A stretch of DNA of 39,837 nt from an uncultured Prevotellaceae bacterium (lineage in GTDB: Bacteria; Bacteroidota; Bacteroidia; Bacteroidales; Bacteroidaceae). A program made the translations under genes and the position numbers. The notes under the pieces are model-generated. The model was not told the DNA's origin and searched no databases. It saw only the letters and a list, made by a program, of their open reading frames with translations. The stretch is taken from assembly GCA_947307015.1 (NCBI GenBank), contig CAMZHV010000024.1, positions 1-39,837 of the forward strand, read 5' to 3'. Below are positions 34,901 to 39,837 of this stretch, in pieces (within the stretch, counting starts at the first letter, position 1; each line of letters opens with the position of its first letter).

Positions 34901-35959
34901 ACCTGCTACAAGGGGCTGGTGATACCAGGCGACTGCCTGATGCCCAAGGCTGTACGGGCACACATCGACAGCTTGGAAGCTTTGGGCGTACCTGTCATCC
35001 GTCAGGTGAAAGCCGATGCGCTGGCACAAGCTGCCACATCCGAGGCGTTGAAGGCCATGTGCGGACTCAACATGATTCGTCGGCGCAACGCCACAGGCTA
35101 CCACTATTTCATTGCCAACCTGACACCCAACGACGTCAAACGCGAGGTGCCTCTGGCCGTTCCGCTGAAGGATGCCCGCTGGTATGATCCGTTGACCGAC
35201 ACTTGGCATCAGGCGCAGCTGACAGCCAACGGTATTCTCGTCTCCCTCCGCTCAGGCCAGTCCATCTTCCTCCAAACCTTCGACCAACCTTCTCCCCTTC
35301 CTTCTCAACCTTCGATTTCCCCCTCTCGTCTCTCCCCTCTCCCCCCTCCCTCACAGGGAAAGGCTACGGGTAGGCGAGCTTTGCTCGGGAATGGGGTCGG
35401 CTTCGGCCCTGAGCTCAGCCGAACGGGGGGTGGGTCATTTGCTCTTGACCTATCAGCCCCCGCTCAGAAATGGACGCTGACTTTCAACGACAATTGTACA
35501 CCCGCCATCTCCAAGACCTACCATTTGAACGGCTTATGTACTTGGGAGGGCCTGGACGCGCAGACGGCCGTGCTCATGGGTACAGGCTGCTACGCCACCA
35601 CCTTCAAACTCACCTCCCAACAGCTAAAAGCTAACGAGCGTTGGCAGATAGAGCTGGGCGATGTGCGCGAGAGTGCCCGTGTCTATGTCAACGACAGCTG
35701 CGTAGGTTGCGCCTGGAGCGTTCCCTATGTCCTCGAAATCCCAGCCTCTCTCCTTCGGCGCGGCAGCAACAGCCTTCGCATCGAAGTAACAAACCTGCCC
35801 GCCAACCGCATAGCAGAACTTGACAGGCAGGGCATACCTTGGCGTAAGTTTGAGGAAATCAATGTGGTGGACATCAACTATCAGCCCACGAAGTACGATC
35901 AATGGGAACCCGTGGCGTCAGGGTTGAAGGGACGAGTGATGTTGGTCGCCGTACCGTAA
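31958..35959 (+). CDS. GH28-GH106 fusion enzyme for pectin (rhamnogalacturonan) breakdown
   Basis: This is a 1333-residue secreted protein with signal peptide about 1-23 (SVAAQ). Residues about 45-450 are a GH28 right-handed beta-helix: SSDALDLD (252-259), NDDAVVIKGG with Asp275/276, and RVLWLKM in place of the RIK motif. GH28 includes polygalacturonases and rhamnogalacturonan hydrolases. Residues about 484-1110 match GH106 alpha-L-rhamnosidases: TRWWWLGSAVDEENLRW, DMNCGTGWPFGGP, FNDSYEVYGADW and DIPEIEGFG. A C-terminal beta-sandwich follows (about 1162-1333). Linkers 457-483 and 1111-1161 are encoded by palindromic repeats. The two activities would cut galacturonosyl and rhamnosyl bonds. I read it as one continuous frame; no stop or frameshift separates the domains. 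Confidence 0.87.
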   Translation: MKKHLRLFILSFVLLQHLSVAAQLNTSFPDRGGEACLWPDGTPISEWFADTTRLDPLQLGRQYVVTDYGVSCDSTLLQTEALQRVIDRASAEGGGVVVIPRGTFLSGALFFKKGTHLHLQEGARLKGIDAIKHYPLVDTRIEGQSRKYFAALVNVNGVDGFSITGTGTIDGNGLRFWEEFWIRRRFNPDCTNLEALRPRLVYMSDCHDVQVQDVHLVNSAFWTNHLYRCERVKYIGCTIYAPHEPPEAKAPSSDALDLDVCRDVLVHGCDISVNDDAVVIKGGKGTWADQQPENGPSSHIIIQHCHYGFVHGCLTLGSESLHDWNIILRDCQIDNASRVLWLKMRPDTPQHYEHIRVERLTGNCGSVLTVRPWTQFFKAEERADMPLSECHDITLRDLRLQCRNFFDVGTSDKYRLHHFTFENLEIADRANHFAPTLIEDVTVHAVVINGALFTSHSSSLPDGKEAEVGLLSPPSQRGGASLPGTRWWWLGSAVDEENLRWNLQQYASRGIGAVEITPLYGVKGNEANNIPFLSERWMKMLGVCLDEGKRLGIQVDMNCGTGWPFGGPEVPLSEAACKLVVADTVVAAAVADTIHLLPPPSERAYAQLTVQRAFDTEQPGMRRVIALFSSRTRQQVKRAAPGGEGLVIDHFDAKAVAHYLQRFDRAFAATGTPWPHTFFNDSYEVYGADWTPRLLEEFAHRRGYRLEDHLPEFIDGAPEVVADYRETLSDLLLSNFTRQWADWAHSHGVRVRNQAHGSPANLIDLYAAVDIPEIEGFGLTDFGIKGLRTDPGMTRPNFSDLSMLKYASSAAHITAKPLTSSETFTWLTEHFRTSLSQMKPDLDLMFCAGVNNMYFHGTCYSPKDDAWPGWRFYASMDMSPNNTIWRDAPYFTSYVERCQRLLQWGAPDNDFLVYLPVHDMWRRDTQHRLMQFDIHSMSRRAPDFIKAILTIDSLGFDCDYISDRYLLTTRAEGHLLRTAAGTCYKGLVIPGDCLMPKAVRAHIDSLEALGVPVIRQVKADALAQAATSEALKAMCGLNMIRRRNATGYHYFIANLTPNDVKREVPLAVPLKDARWYDPLTDTWHQAQLTANGILVSLRSGQSIFLQTFDQPSPLPSQPSISPSRLSPLPPPSQGKATGRRALLGNGVGFGPELSRTGGGSFALDLSAPAQKWTLTFNDNCTPAISKTYHLNGLCTWEGLDAQTAVLMGTGCYATTFKLTSQQLKANERWQIELGDVRESARVYVNDSCVGCAWSVPYVLEIPASLLRRGSNSLRIEVTNLPANRIAELDRQGIPWRKFEEINVVDINYQPTKYDQWEPVASGLKGRVMLVAVP
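33328..33408. repeat. Palindromic repeat at the GH28-GH106 junction
   Basis: GGGGCTTCTCTCCCCTCCCTCACAGAGAGGCGGGGCTTCTCTCCCC-type sequence around 33360-33405 holds a CCCTCCCTCACAGAGAGG core, a variant of CCCTCCCTCACAGGGAGG on the opposite strand. It encodes the Ser/Pro/Gly-rich linker exactly between the two enzyme domains. Confidence 0.75.
35288..35440. repeat. Palindromic repeat inside the GH106 part of the fusion gene
   Basis: CCCCTCCCTCACAGGGAAAG (from 35344) is followed by the TGAGCTCA-centred palindrome (35400-35426), an exact reverse complement of 18859-18885, and by GGGGGGTGGGTC, the complement of GACCCACCCCC. It encodes a Pro/Ser/Gly linker of about 50 residues. Confidence 0.85.
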
Positions 35960-35972
35960 TAGCCACAGGGAC

Positions 35973-36368
35973 CTATTGCATCAACCATTTCTTACCGACT
36001 TTGACCATCGGCAGTCCGACCTCTTCGGATGTGCTGTCGGCATACGTCACCTGCAGGTAGACATGCGCCTGCTCGCCAATGATGGTGTCGCCCGTGATGC
36101 GCACCGTCTGTAGCTCGCCGTGGCGCTGCTGTTCGGCGGCCGCAAACTCCTTGACGAGGTCAACCATCTGTGCGCGGTAGTTATCGGACATGGAGTCGGC
36201 GTAGGCAATCTGACCGACGAACTTCTCATACTGCCCGTCCTGAAGGTATTCGTAGCACTGCTCGGCGGCACGGCGCACGCGGCTGTGGTCGTCGCCCGAG
36301 CAGGCCATCATCATCACCAGACTTGCAATGACGGTAAAATGTAGGAGCTTGAATCGATGTTGTGTCAT
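35973..36368 (-). CDS. Small DUF4878-like lipoprotein
   Basis: This is a 131-residue predicted lipoprotein; the signal ends in MMAC with Cys23. ATG 36368 is chosen because it begins the signal peptide and lies 20 bases after a good promoter. The mature part (RAAEQCYEYLQDGQYEKFVG, then YADSTSEEVGLPMVKVGKKW) has the helix-then-beta-sheet pattern of DUF4878/NTF2-like lipoproteins, which are small, of unknown function and common in Bacteroidota. It is convergent with the GH28-GH106 gene (13-bp gap) and divergent from dnaK. Confidence 0.75.
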   Translation of the reverse strand: MTQHRFKLLHFTVIASLVMMMACSGDDHSRVRRAAEQCYEYLQDGQYEKFVGQIAYADSMSDNYRAQMVDLVKEFAAAEQQRHGELQTVRITGDTIIGEQAHVYLQVTYADSTSEEVGLPMVKVGKKWLMQ

Positions 36369-36388
36369 TTTGTCAGTTATTGTGCCGA

Positions 36389-36420
36389 CAAAGGTAGTAT
36401 TTCTGTCGCAGACGGCCAAA
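36389..36420 (-). promoter_or_regulatory. Complete Bacteroidota promoter (TTTG-N20-TACCTTTG)
   Basis: On the minus strand TTTG (36420-36417) and TACCTTTG (36396-36389) are separated by 20 bases, matching the -33/-7 consensus. It lies 20 bases before ATG 36368. Confidence 0.75.
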
Positions 36421-36515
36421 GATTCTGCCGTCTTTTAATATTTAATAAGGAACGAGTGCGCGTGAATATCGTTTTGGCACGCAGTTTGCTCAACGATTAG
36501 CGAAGTAAAAACGGC

Positions 36516-36555
36516 GTTATGGCGTTATTACGTTATGATGTTATCACGTTATTAC
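36516..36555 (+). repeat. 8-bp microsatellite (GTTATnnn x5) in the dnaK leader
   Basis: GTTAT starts at 36516, 36524, 36532, 36540 and 36548, an exact 8-bp period, with variable last three bases. It ends 31 bases before the dnaK ATG. Confidence 0.85.
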
Positions 36556-36586
36556 GAAAATCGTTAAACTAAAACAAAATACAACT

Positions 36587-38518
36587 ATGGGAAAGATTAT
36601 TGGAATTGACTTGGGTACCACCAACTCGTGTGTATCCGTTTTCGAGGGCAGCGAGCCCGTCGTTATTGCCAACAGCGAAGGCAAGCGCACCACGCCTTCC
36701 ATCGTCGCTTTCATGAAGGACGGCGAGCGCAAGGTGGGTGACCCCGCCAAGCGTCAGGCTATCACCAACCCGAAGAACACCATCTTCTCGATCAAGCGTT
36801 TCATGGGCGAGACCTACGAGCAGGTGCAGAAAGAGATTGCACGCGTGCCGTACACCGTAGCCAACGAGAATGGCTATCCCCGTGTAGACATCGAGGGCCG
36901 CAGGTACACCCCGCAGGAGATCAGCGCCATGATTCTTCAGAAGATGAAGAAGACTGCTGAGGACTATCTCGGTCAGGAAGTCACGGAGGCCGTCATCACC
37001 GTGCCTGCTTACTTCTCCGACTCGCAGCGCCAGGCTACCAAGGAAGCCGGTCAGATTGCAGGCCTCGAAGTGAAGCGTATCGTCAACGAGCCTACGGCTG
37101 CTGCCCTGGCTTACGGCGTTGACAAGGCCAACAAGGACATGAAGATTGCCGTCTTCGACCTCGGCGGCGGTACGTTCGATATCTCCATCCTGGAGTTCGG
37201 TGGCGGCGTGTTCGAGGTGCTTAGCACCAACGGCGATACGCACCTCGGCGGTGACGACTTCGACCAGGTCATCATCGATTGGATGGCCAATGAGTTCCGT
37301 ATGCAGGAAGGTGTGGACCTGAAGCAGGATCCGATGGCGCTGCAGCGTCTGAAGGAGGCTGCTGAGAAGGCTAAGATCGAGCTGTCCTCCAGCACCAGCA
37401 CCGAGATCAACCTGCCATATATCACCGCTGTCAACGGTGTGCCCAAGCACCTCGTGATGACCCTCACCCGTGCCAAGTTCGAGCAGCTGGCCGACAATCT
37501 CATCCAGGCTTGTAAGGTGCCCTGTCAGAAGGCTATGCAGGATGCAGGTCTCACCAACAGCGACATTGACGAGGTCATCCTCGTGGGCGGCTCCAGCCGT
37601 ATCCCCGCCATCCAGAAGCTCGTTGAGGACTTCTTTGGCAAGGTGCCCAGCAAGGGCGTGAACCCCGACGAGGTGGTGGCCGTAGGCGCCAGCATCCAGG
37701 GTGCTATCCTCAACAAGGAAGAAGGCGTAGGTGATATTGTGCTGCTCGACGTGACGCCGCTGTCCATGGGTATTGAGACCCTCGGCGGTGTGATGACACG
37801 CCTCATCGAGGCCAACACCACCATCCCTTGCAAGAAGAGCGAGGTGTTCTCCACCGCAGCCGACAACCAGACCGAGGTGACCATCCATGTGCTTCAGGGC
37901 GAGCGTCCTATGGCATCGCAGAACAAGAGCATCGGTCAGTTCAACCTCACCGGCATAGCTCCCGCCCGTCGTGGCGTGCCTCAGATTGAGGTCAGCTTTG
38001 ACATCGATGCCAACGGTATCCTGAAGGTCAGCGCCAAGGACAAGGCTACGGGCAAGGAACAGGCCATCCGCATCGAGGCTTCCAGCGGACTCTCCAAGGA
38101 GGAGATCGACCGCATGAAGGCTGAGGCTGAAGCCAACGCAGATGCCGACAAGCGTGAGCGCGAGAAGATCGACAAGCTCAACCAGGCCGACAGCATGATT
38201 TTCCAGACTGAGAACATGCTCAAGGAGAGCGGCGACAAGCTGCCCGCCGACGTGAAGGCCGAGGTCGAGGCTGCCCTCCAGAAGCTCCGCGATGCCCACA
38301 AGGCTCAGGATCTTGCAGCCATCGACGCTGCCACCAAGCAGCTCAACGATGCAGCCCAGAAGATGTACGCTGCTGCTCAGCAGGCTGGAGCTGGTGCCGG
38401 TGCAGGCGCACAGGGCAATCCCTTCAATGGCGGCCAGCAGGCAGGTCCTCAGGGCGGTCAGCAAGGTGGTCAGCAGGGCGACAACATCCAAGATGCTGAC
38501 TTCGAAGAGGTGAAGTAA
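36587..38518 (+). CDS. dnaK: Chaperone DnaK (Hsp70)
   Basis: This is a 643-residue cytoplasmic ATP-dependent chaperone of normal length. The nucleotide-binding domain (1 to about 380) has [13 protein letters not shown] (5-17), [25 protein letters not shown] and [11 protein letters not shown]. The substrate-binding domain follows with [14 protein letters not shown] and the interdomain linker VLLDVTPLS. The C-terminal lid ends in a Gly/Gln-rich tail and the conserved EEVK. It works with DnaJ and GrpE to fold and refold proteins; neither gene lies within this window. It is monocistronic, with a terminator 14 bases after the stop. Confidence 0.99.
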   Translation: MGKIIGIDLGTTNSCVSVFEGSEPVVIANSEGKRTTPSIVAFMKDGERKVGDPAKRQAITNPKNTIFSIKRFMGETYEQVQKEIARVPYTVANENGYPRVDIEGRRYTPQEISAMILQKMKKTAEDYLGQEVTEAVITVPAYFSDSQRQATKEAGQIAGLEVKRIVNEPTAAALAYGVDKANKDMKIAVFDLGGGTFDISILEFGGGVFEVLSTNGDTHLGGDDFDQVIIDWMANEFRMQEGVDLKQDPMALQRLKEAAEKAKIELSSSTSTEINLPYITAVNGVPKHLVMTLTRAKFEQLADNLIQACKVPCQKAMQDAGLTNSDIDEVILVGGSSRIPAIQKLVEDFFGKVPSKGVNPDEVVAVGASIQGAILNKEEGVGDIVLLDVTPLSMGIETLGGVMTRLIEANTTIPCKKSEVFSTAADNQTEVTIHVLQGERPMASQNKSIGQFNLTGIAPARRGVPQIEVSFDIDANGILKVSAKDKATGKEQAIRIEASSGLSKEEIDRMKAEAEANADADKREREKIDKLNQADSMIFQTENMLKESGDKLPADVKAEVEAALQKLRDAHKAQDLAAIDAATKQLNDAAQKMYAAAQQAGAGAGAGAQGNPFNGGQQAGPQGGQQGGQQGDNIQDADFEEVK

Positions 38519-38531
38519 AAATCAAAGATAG

Positions 38532-38568
38532 AAATCTTGCAGTGACTATATGTCATTGCAAGATTTTT
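38532..38568 (+). terminator. Rho-independent terminator of dnaK
   Basis: AAATCTTGCAGTGAC (38532-38546) pairs with GTCATTGCAAGATTT (38552-38566) around a five-base loop with one wobble pair, followed by a T-run. Confidence 0.88.
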
Positions 38569-38601
38569 CTATTGATACCCCACAACCTTAAACACATCAT
38601 T

Positions 38602-39282
38602 ATGAAAAAAATCTACCTTTGGATTTTGGCCGCCGTCTTTGTCTGCGGCATCACGCCTGCCCGCGCTCAGTTGGATCCGGGCACTTTCAGTATAATCCCA
38701 AAGTTGGGCTTTCTGGGCTCTTACATGACTCAAATGCCCGATTTGCCCATCAATGATAATGTTGAACTCAAGAAGACCATCTTCCCGGGCTTCCTCGTTG
38801 GTGCGGACGTAGAGTACCAGATTACCGATATGTTCAGCCTCGCAGCGGGTCTCAATTACACCTGCCAAGGTGGTAAGTGGAAGAATTATGCCGTTCCCAA
38901 TTACGAACTCAAAGACGTGCAGATGGTGCTCGGCTACCTGAACCTGCCTGTCGTGGCCAACGTCTATCTCTTTGAAGGCTTTGCCCTCAAAGCCGGTGTG
39001 CAGCTGGGCTTTCTGACGAATGCCAACTCCCAATGTACGCTCCTCACGCGTAATCCTAACGGCACGGTGGACGTCGATAAATATGACCTAAGCATCAGGA
39101 GCGATTGCAACAAGTTGGACTTCACCATTCCCGTGGGCCTGTCCTATGAGTTCGGCGACAAACTCATCCTTGATGCCCGATACAATTTGGGCCTCATTCG
39201 CCTGAACAAAGAGAAGGATCCCGACGACAACCCCTACAACCGTTCTTTCCTTCTCACCGTCGGCTACCGCTTCCCCTTATAA
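38602..39282 (+). CDS. Outer-membrane beta-barrel protein (porin-like)
   Basis: This is a 226-residue protein; signal peptide 1-22 (IYLWILAAVFVCGITPARAQ). The start is ATG 38602, since the upstream codons of the longer frame are not a signal peptide and lie in the dnaK terminator. The mature part shows alternating beta strands (GTFSIIPKLGFLGSYMTQMP, FALKAGVQLGFLTNA, LILDARYNLGLIRL) and ends in RSFLLTVGYRFPL with a terminal aromatic strand, as expected for the PorT/OmpA-like beta-barrel domain family of Bacteroidota. The role is structural or transport-related and not identifiable further. It has its own terminator. Confidence 0.88.
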   Translation: MKKIYLWILAAVFVCGITPARAQLDPGTFSIIPKLGFLGSYMTQMPDLPINDNVELKKTIFPGFLVGADVEYQITDMFSLAAGLNYTCQGGKWKNYAVPNYELKDVQMVLGYLNLPVVANVYLFEGFALKAGVQLGFLTNANSQCTLLTRNPNGTVDVDKYDLSIRSDCNKLDFTIPVGLSYEFGDKLILDARYNLGLIRLNKEKDPDDNPYNRSFLLTVGYRFPL

Positions 39283-39346
39283 TCTCTCTCCAACGCTTAC
39301 ACTCCCCTGAACACAGTTTCGCGCACACCTGAGCGCTGGAAATAAT

Positions 39347-39379
39347 AGGGCTGACTCTCGCATGAGAATCAGCCCTTTT
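39347..39379 (+). terminator. Rho-independent terminator after the beta-barrel gene
   Basis: AGGGCTGACTCTC (39347-39359) pairs with GAGAATCAGCCCT (about 39364-39376), with a short loop and a TTTT run. One internal mismatch is present. Confidence 0.85.
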
Positions 39380-39596
39380 GCTTGCAGGCTGTGGGAACGA
39401 GACTGTGAATGACACATGCAGAGCAGGAGGACAATTAGTTTGTGCGCCAAAATCCAGCCATTTGCAAAAAAGGTTTCAGCTTTCAGATTTGCTTGTATCG
39501 TGCTCACATTCAGAAGCTTTCAGGCTGAACCTTTGTCAACGAGGTTTCAGCAGGTTTCAGGAAGGTTCAGGCAATGAAGCAAATTTTCCTCGATTA
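39380..39596. other. Intergenic stretch with GTTTCAG repeats
   Basis: No gene is seen. The stretch holds the 31-bp repeat copy (39445-39475) and several scattered AGGTTTCAG/AGCTTTCAG units (about 39470-39570) that could pair with one another weakly. Confidence 0.4.
39445..39475 (-). repeat. Copy 2 of the 31-bp dispersed repeat
   Basis: Exact reverse complement of 1143-1173. It lies 65 bases after the beta-barrel gene terminator. Confidence 0.8.
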
Positions 39597-39630
39597 TTTG
39601 CCTTTAATCACAAATGTTTTTGTACTTTTG
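39597..39630 (+). promoter_or_regulatory. Promoter of the PD-(D/E)XK gene
   Basis: TTTG (39597-39600) and TACTTTTG (39623-39630) are separated by 22 bases, close to the Bacteroidota -33/-7 spacing. The ATG follows 95 bases later. Confidence 0.5.
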
Positions 39631-39725
39631 CCACCGAAAGGGCGAGAAAACAGCTCTGAGTGAGCCGAAATAAGCCTCGGTGAGAGGCGCCCGATCGAAG
39701 ATTATTGGAATAAAAACGAAGCGCT

Positions 39726-39837
39726 ATGATAGACGAAAGGAAAGAAAGATACATCAATCCATATACTGATTTCGGCTTCAAGAAGCTGTTCGGCACCGAG
39801 ATGAACAAGGACTTGCTCATCAGCTTCCTTAATGCAC
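39726..39837 (+). CDS. PD-(D/E)XK nuclease family (Rpn-type) putative transposase, 5' end only
   Basis: Only the first 37 residues are in the window. The start MIDERKERYINPYTDFGFKK followed by LFGTEMNKDLLISFLN is the standard N-terminus of the Bacteroidota 'PD-(D/E)XK nuclease family transposase' proteins (PDDEXK_2). Members related to Escherichia coli Rpn proteins promote RecA-independent recombination; many copies per genome are usual in Bacteroidales. The catalytic motif lies beyond the window edge, so activity cannot be judged. Confidence 0.9.
   Translation, partial: MIDERKERYINPYTDFGFKKLFGTEMNKDLLISFLNA

Noticed and set aside
36569..38491. 640-residue frame antisense to dnaK
   Set aside because: A known artefact of dnaK codon usage; the plus strand is a complete DnaK.
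1143..39475. 31-bp inverted copies as ends of a large transposon or integrated element
   Set aside because: The 38 kb between them holds housekeeping dnaK and sus genes and no integrase or transposase, and there is no sign of flanking duplications.

Overview
The window looks like a chromosomal stretch from a member of the Bacteroidota, most likely Prevotella or a close relative. The signs are two tandem SusC/SusD outer-membrane pairs, Bacteroidota-type promoters (TAnnTTTG -7 boxes, no clear Shine-Dalgarno sequences), lipoproteins with Bacteroidota lipoboxes, secreted proteins ending in a 'GRR(I/V)...KG(I/V)YI.NGKK' tail, and a giant surface protein with a type IX secretion (T9SS)-like C-terminus. 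The genus is an inference from these features; no rRNA or tRNA gene is present.

Layout. 1-1427: the last codons of a secreted protein, a terminator, then about 1.3 kb with no convincing gene but many direct and inverted repeats. 1428-2483: a lipoprotein fusing a rhodanese domain to a metallo-beta-lactamase-fold hydrolase. 17741-2589 (minus strand): a polysaccharide utilisation locus made of a membrane-bound AraC-type regulator, susC1, susD1, susC2, susD2, a surface glycan-binding lipoprotein with a triplicated module, and a GH5 endoglucanase. 18026-30598 (plus): a seven-helix membrane protein resembling the regulator's sensor half without its DNA-binding half, a secreted protein, a 68-residue protein and a 3361-residue LamG/FN3-type surface protein. 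30705-35959: divergent pectin genes, a GH105 unsaturated glucuronyl hydrolase and a GH28-GH106 fusion, which together suit rhamnogalacturonan breakdown. 35973-39282: a small lipoprotein, dnaK and an outer-membrane beta-barrel protein. 39726-end: the start of a PD-(D/E)XK (Rpn-type) transposase/nuclease gene.

How the genes may work together. The first locus would bind a beta-glucan-type polysaccharide through SusD and the glycan-binding lipoprotein, cut it with GH5 and import it through SusC, under control of the AraC-type regulator. The pectin pair would remove galacturonosyl, rhamnosyl and unsaturated uronyl residues. Substrates are inferred from family membership only.

Most notable signal. 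A family of GC-rich palindromic repeats (cores CCCTCCCTGTGAGGGAGGG, a palindrome around TGAGCTCA, and CCCCCTGAAGGGGG) lies between genes and also inside at least four reading frames without breaking them. It forms linkers in the AraC regulator and the GH28-GH106 enzyme, replaces the C-terminus of the seven-helix protein, and interrupts the C-terminal tail of a secreted protein. A second dispersed repeat sits in the tail of the GH5 enzyme. Here these repeats appear to act as protein linkers and possibly as gene-fusion points.
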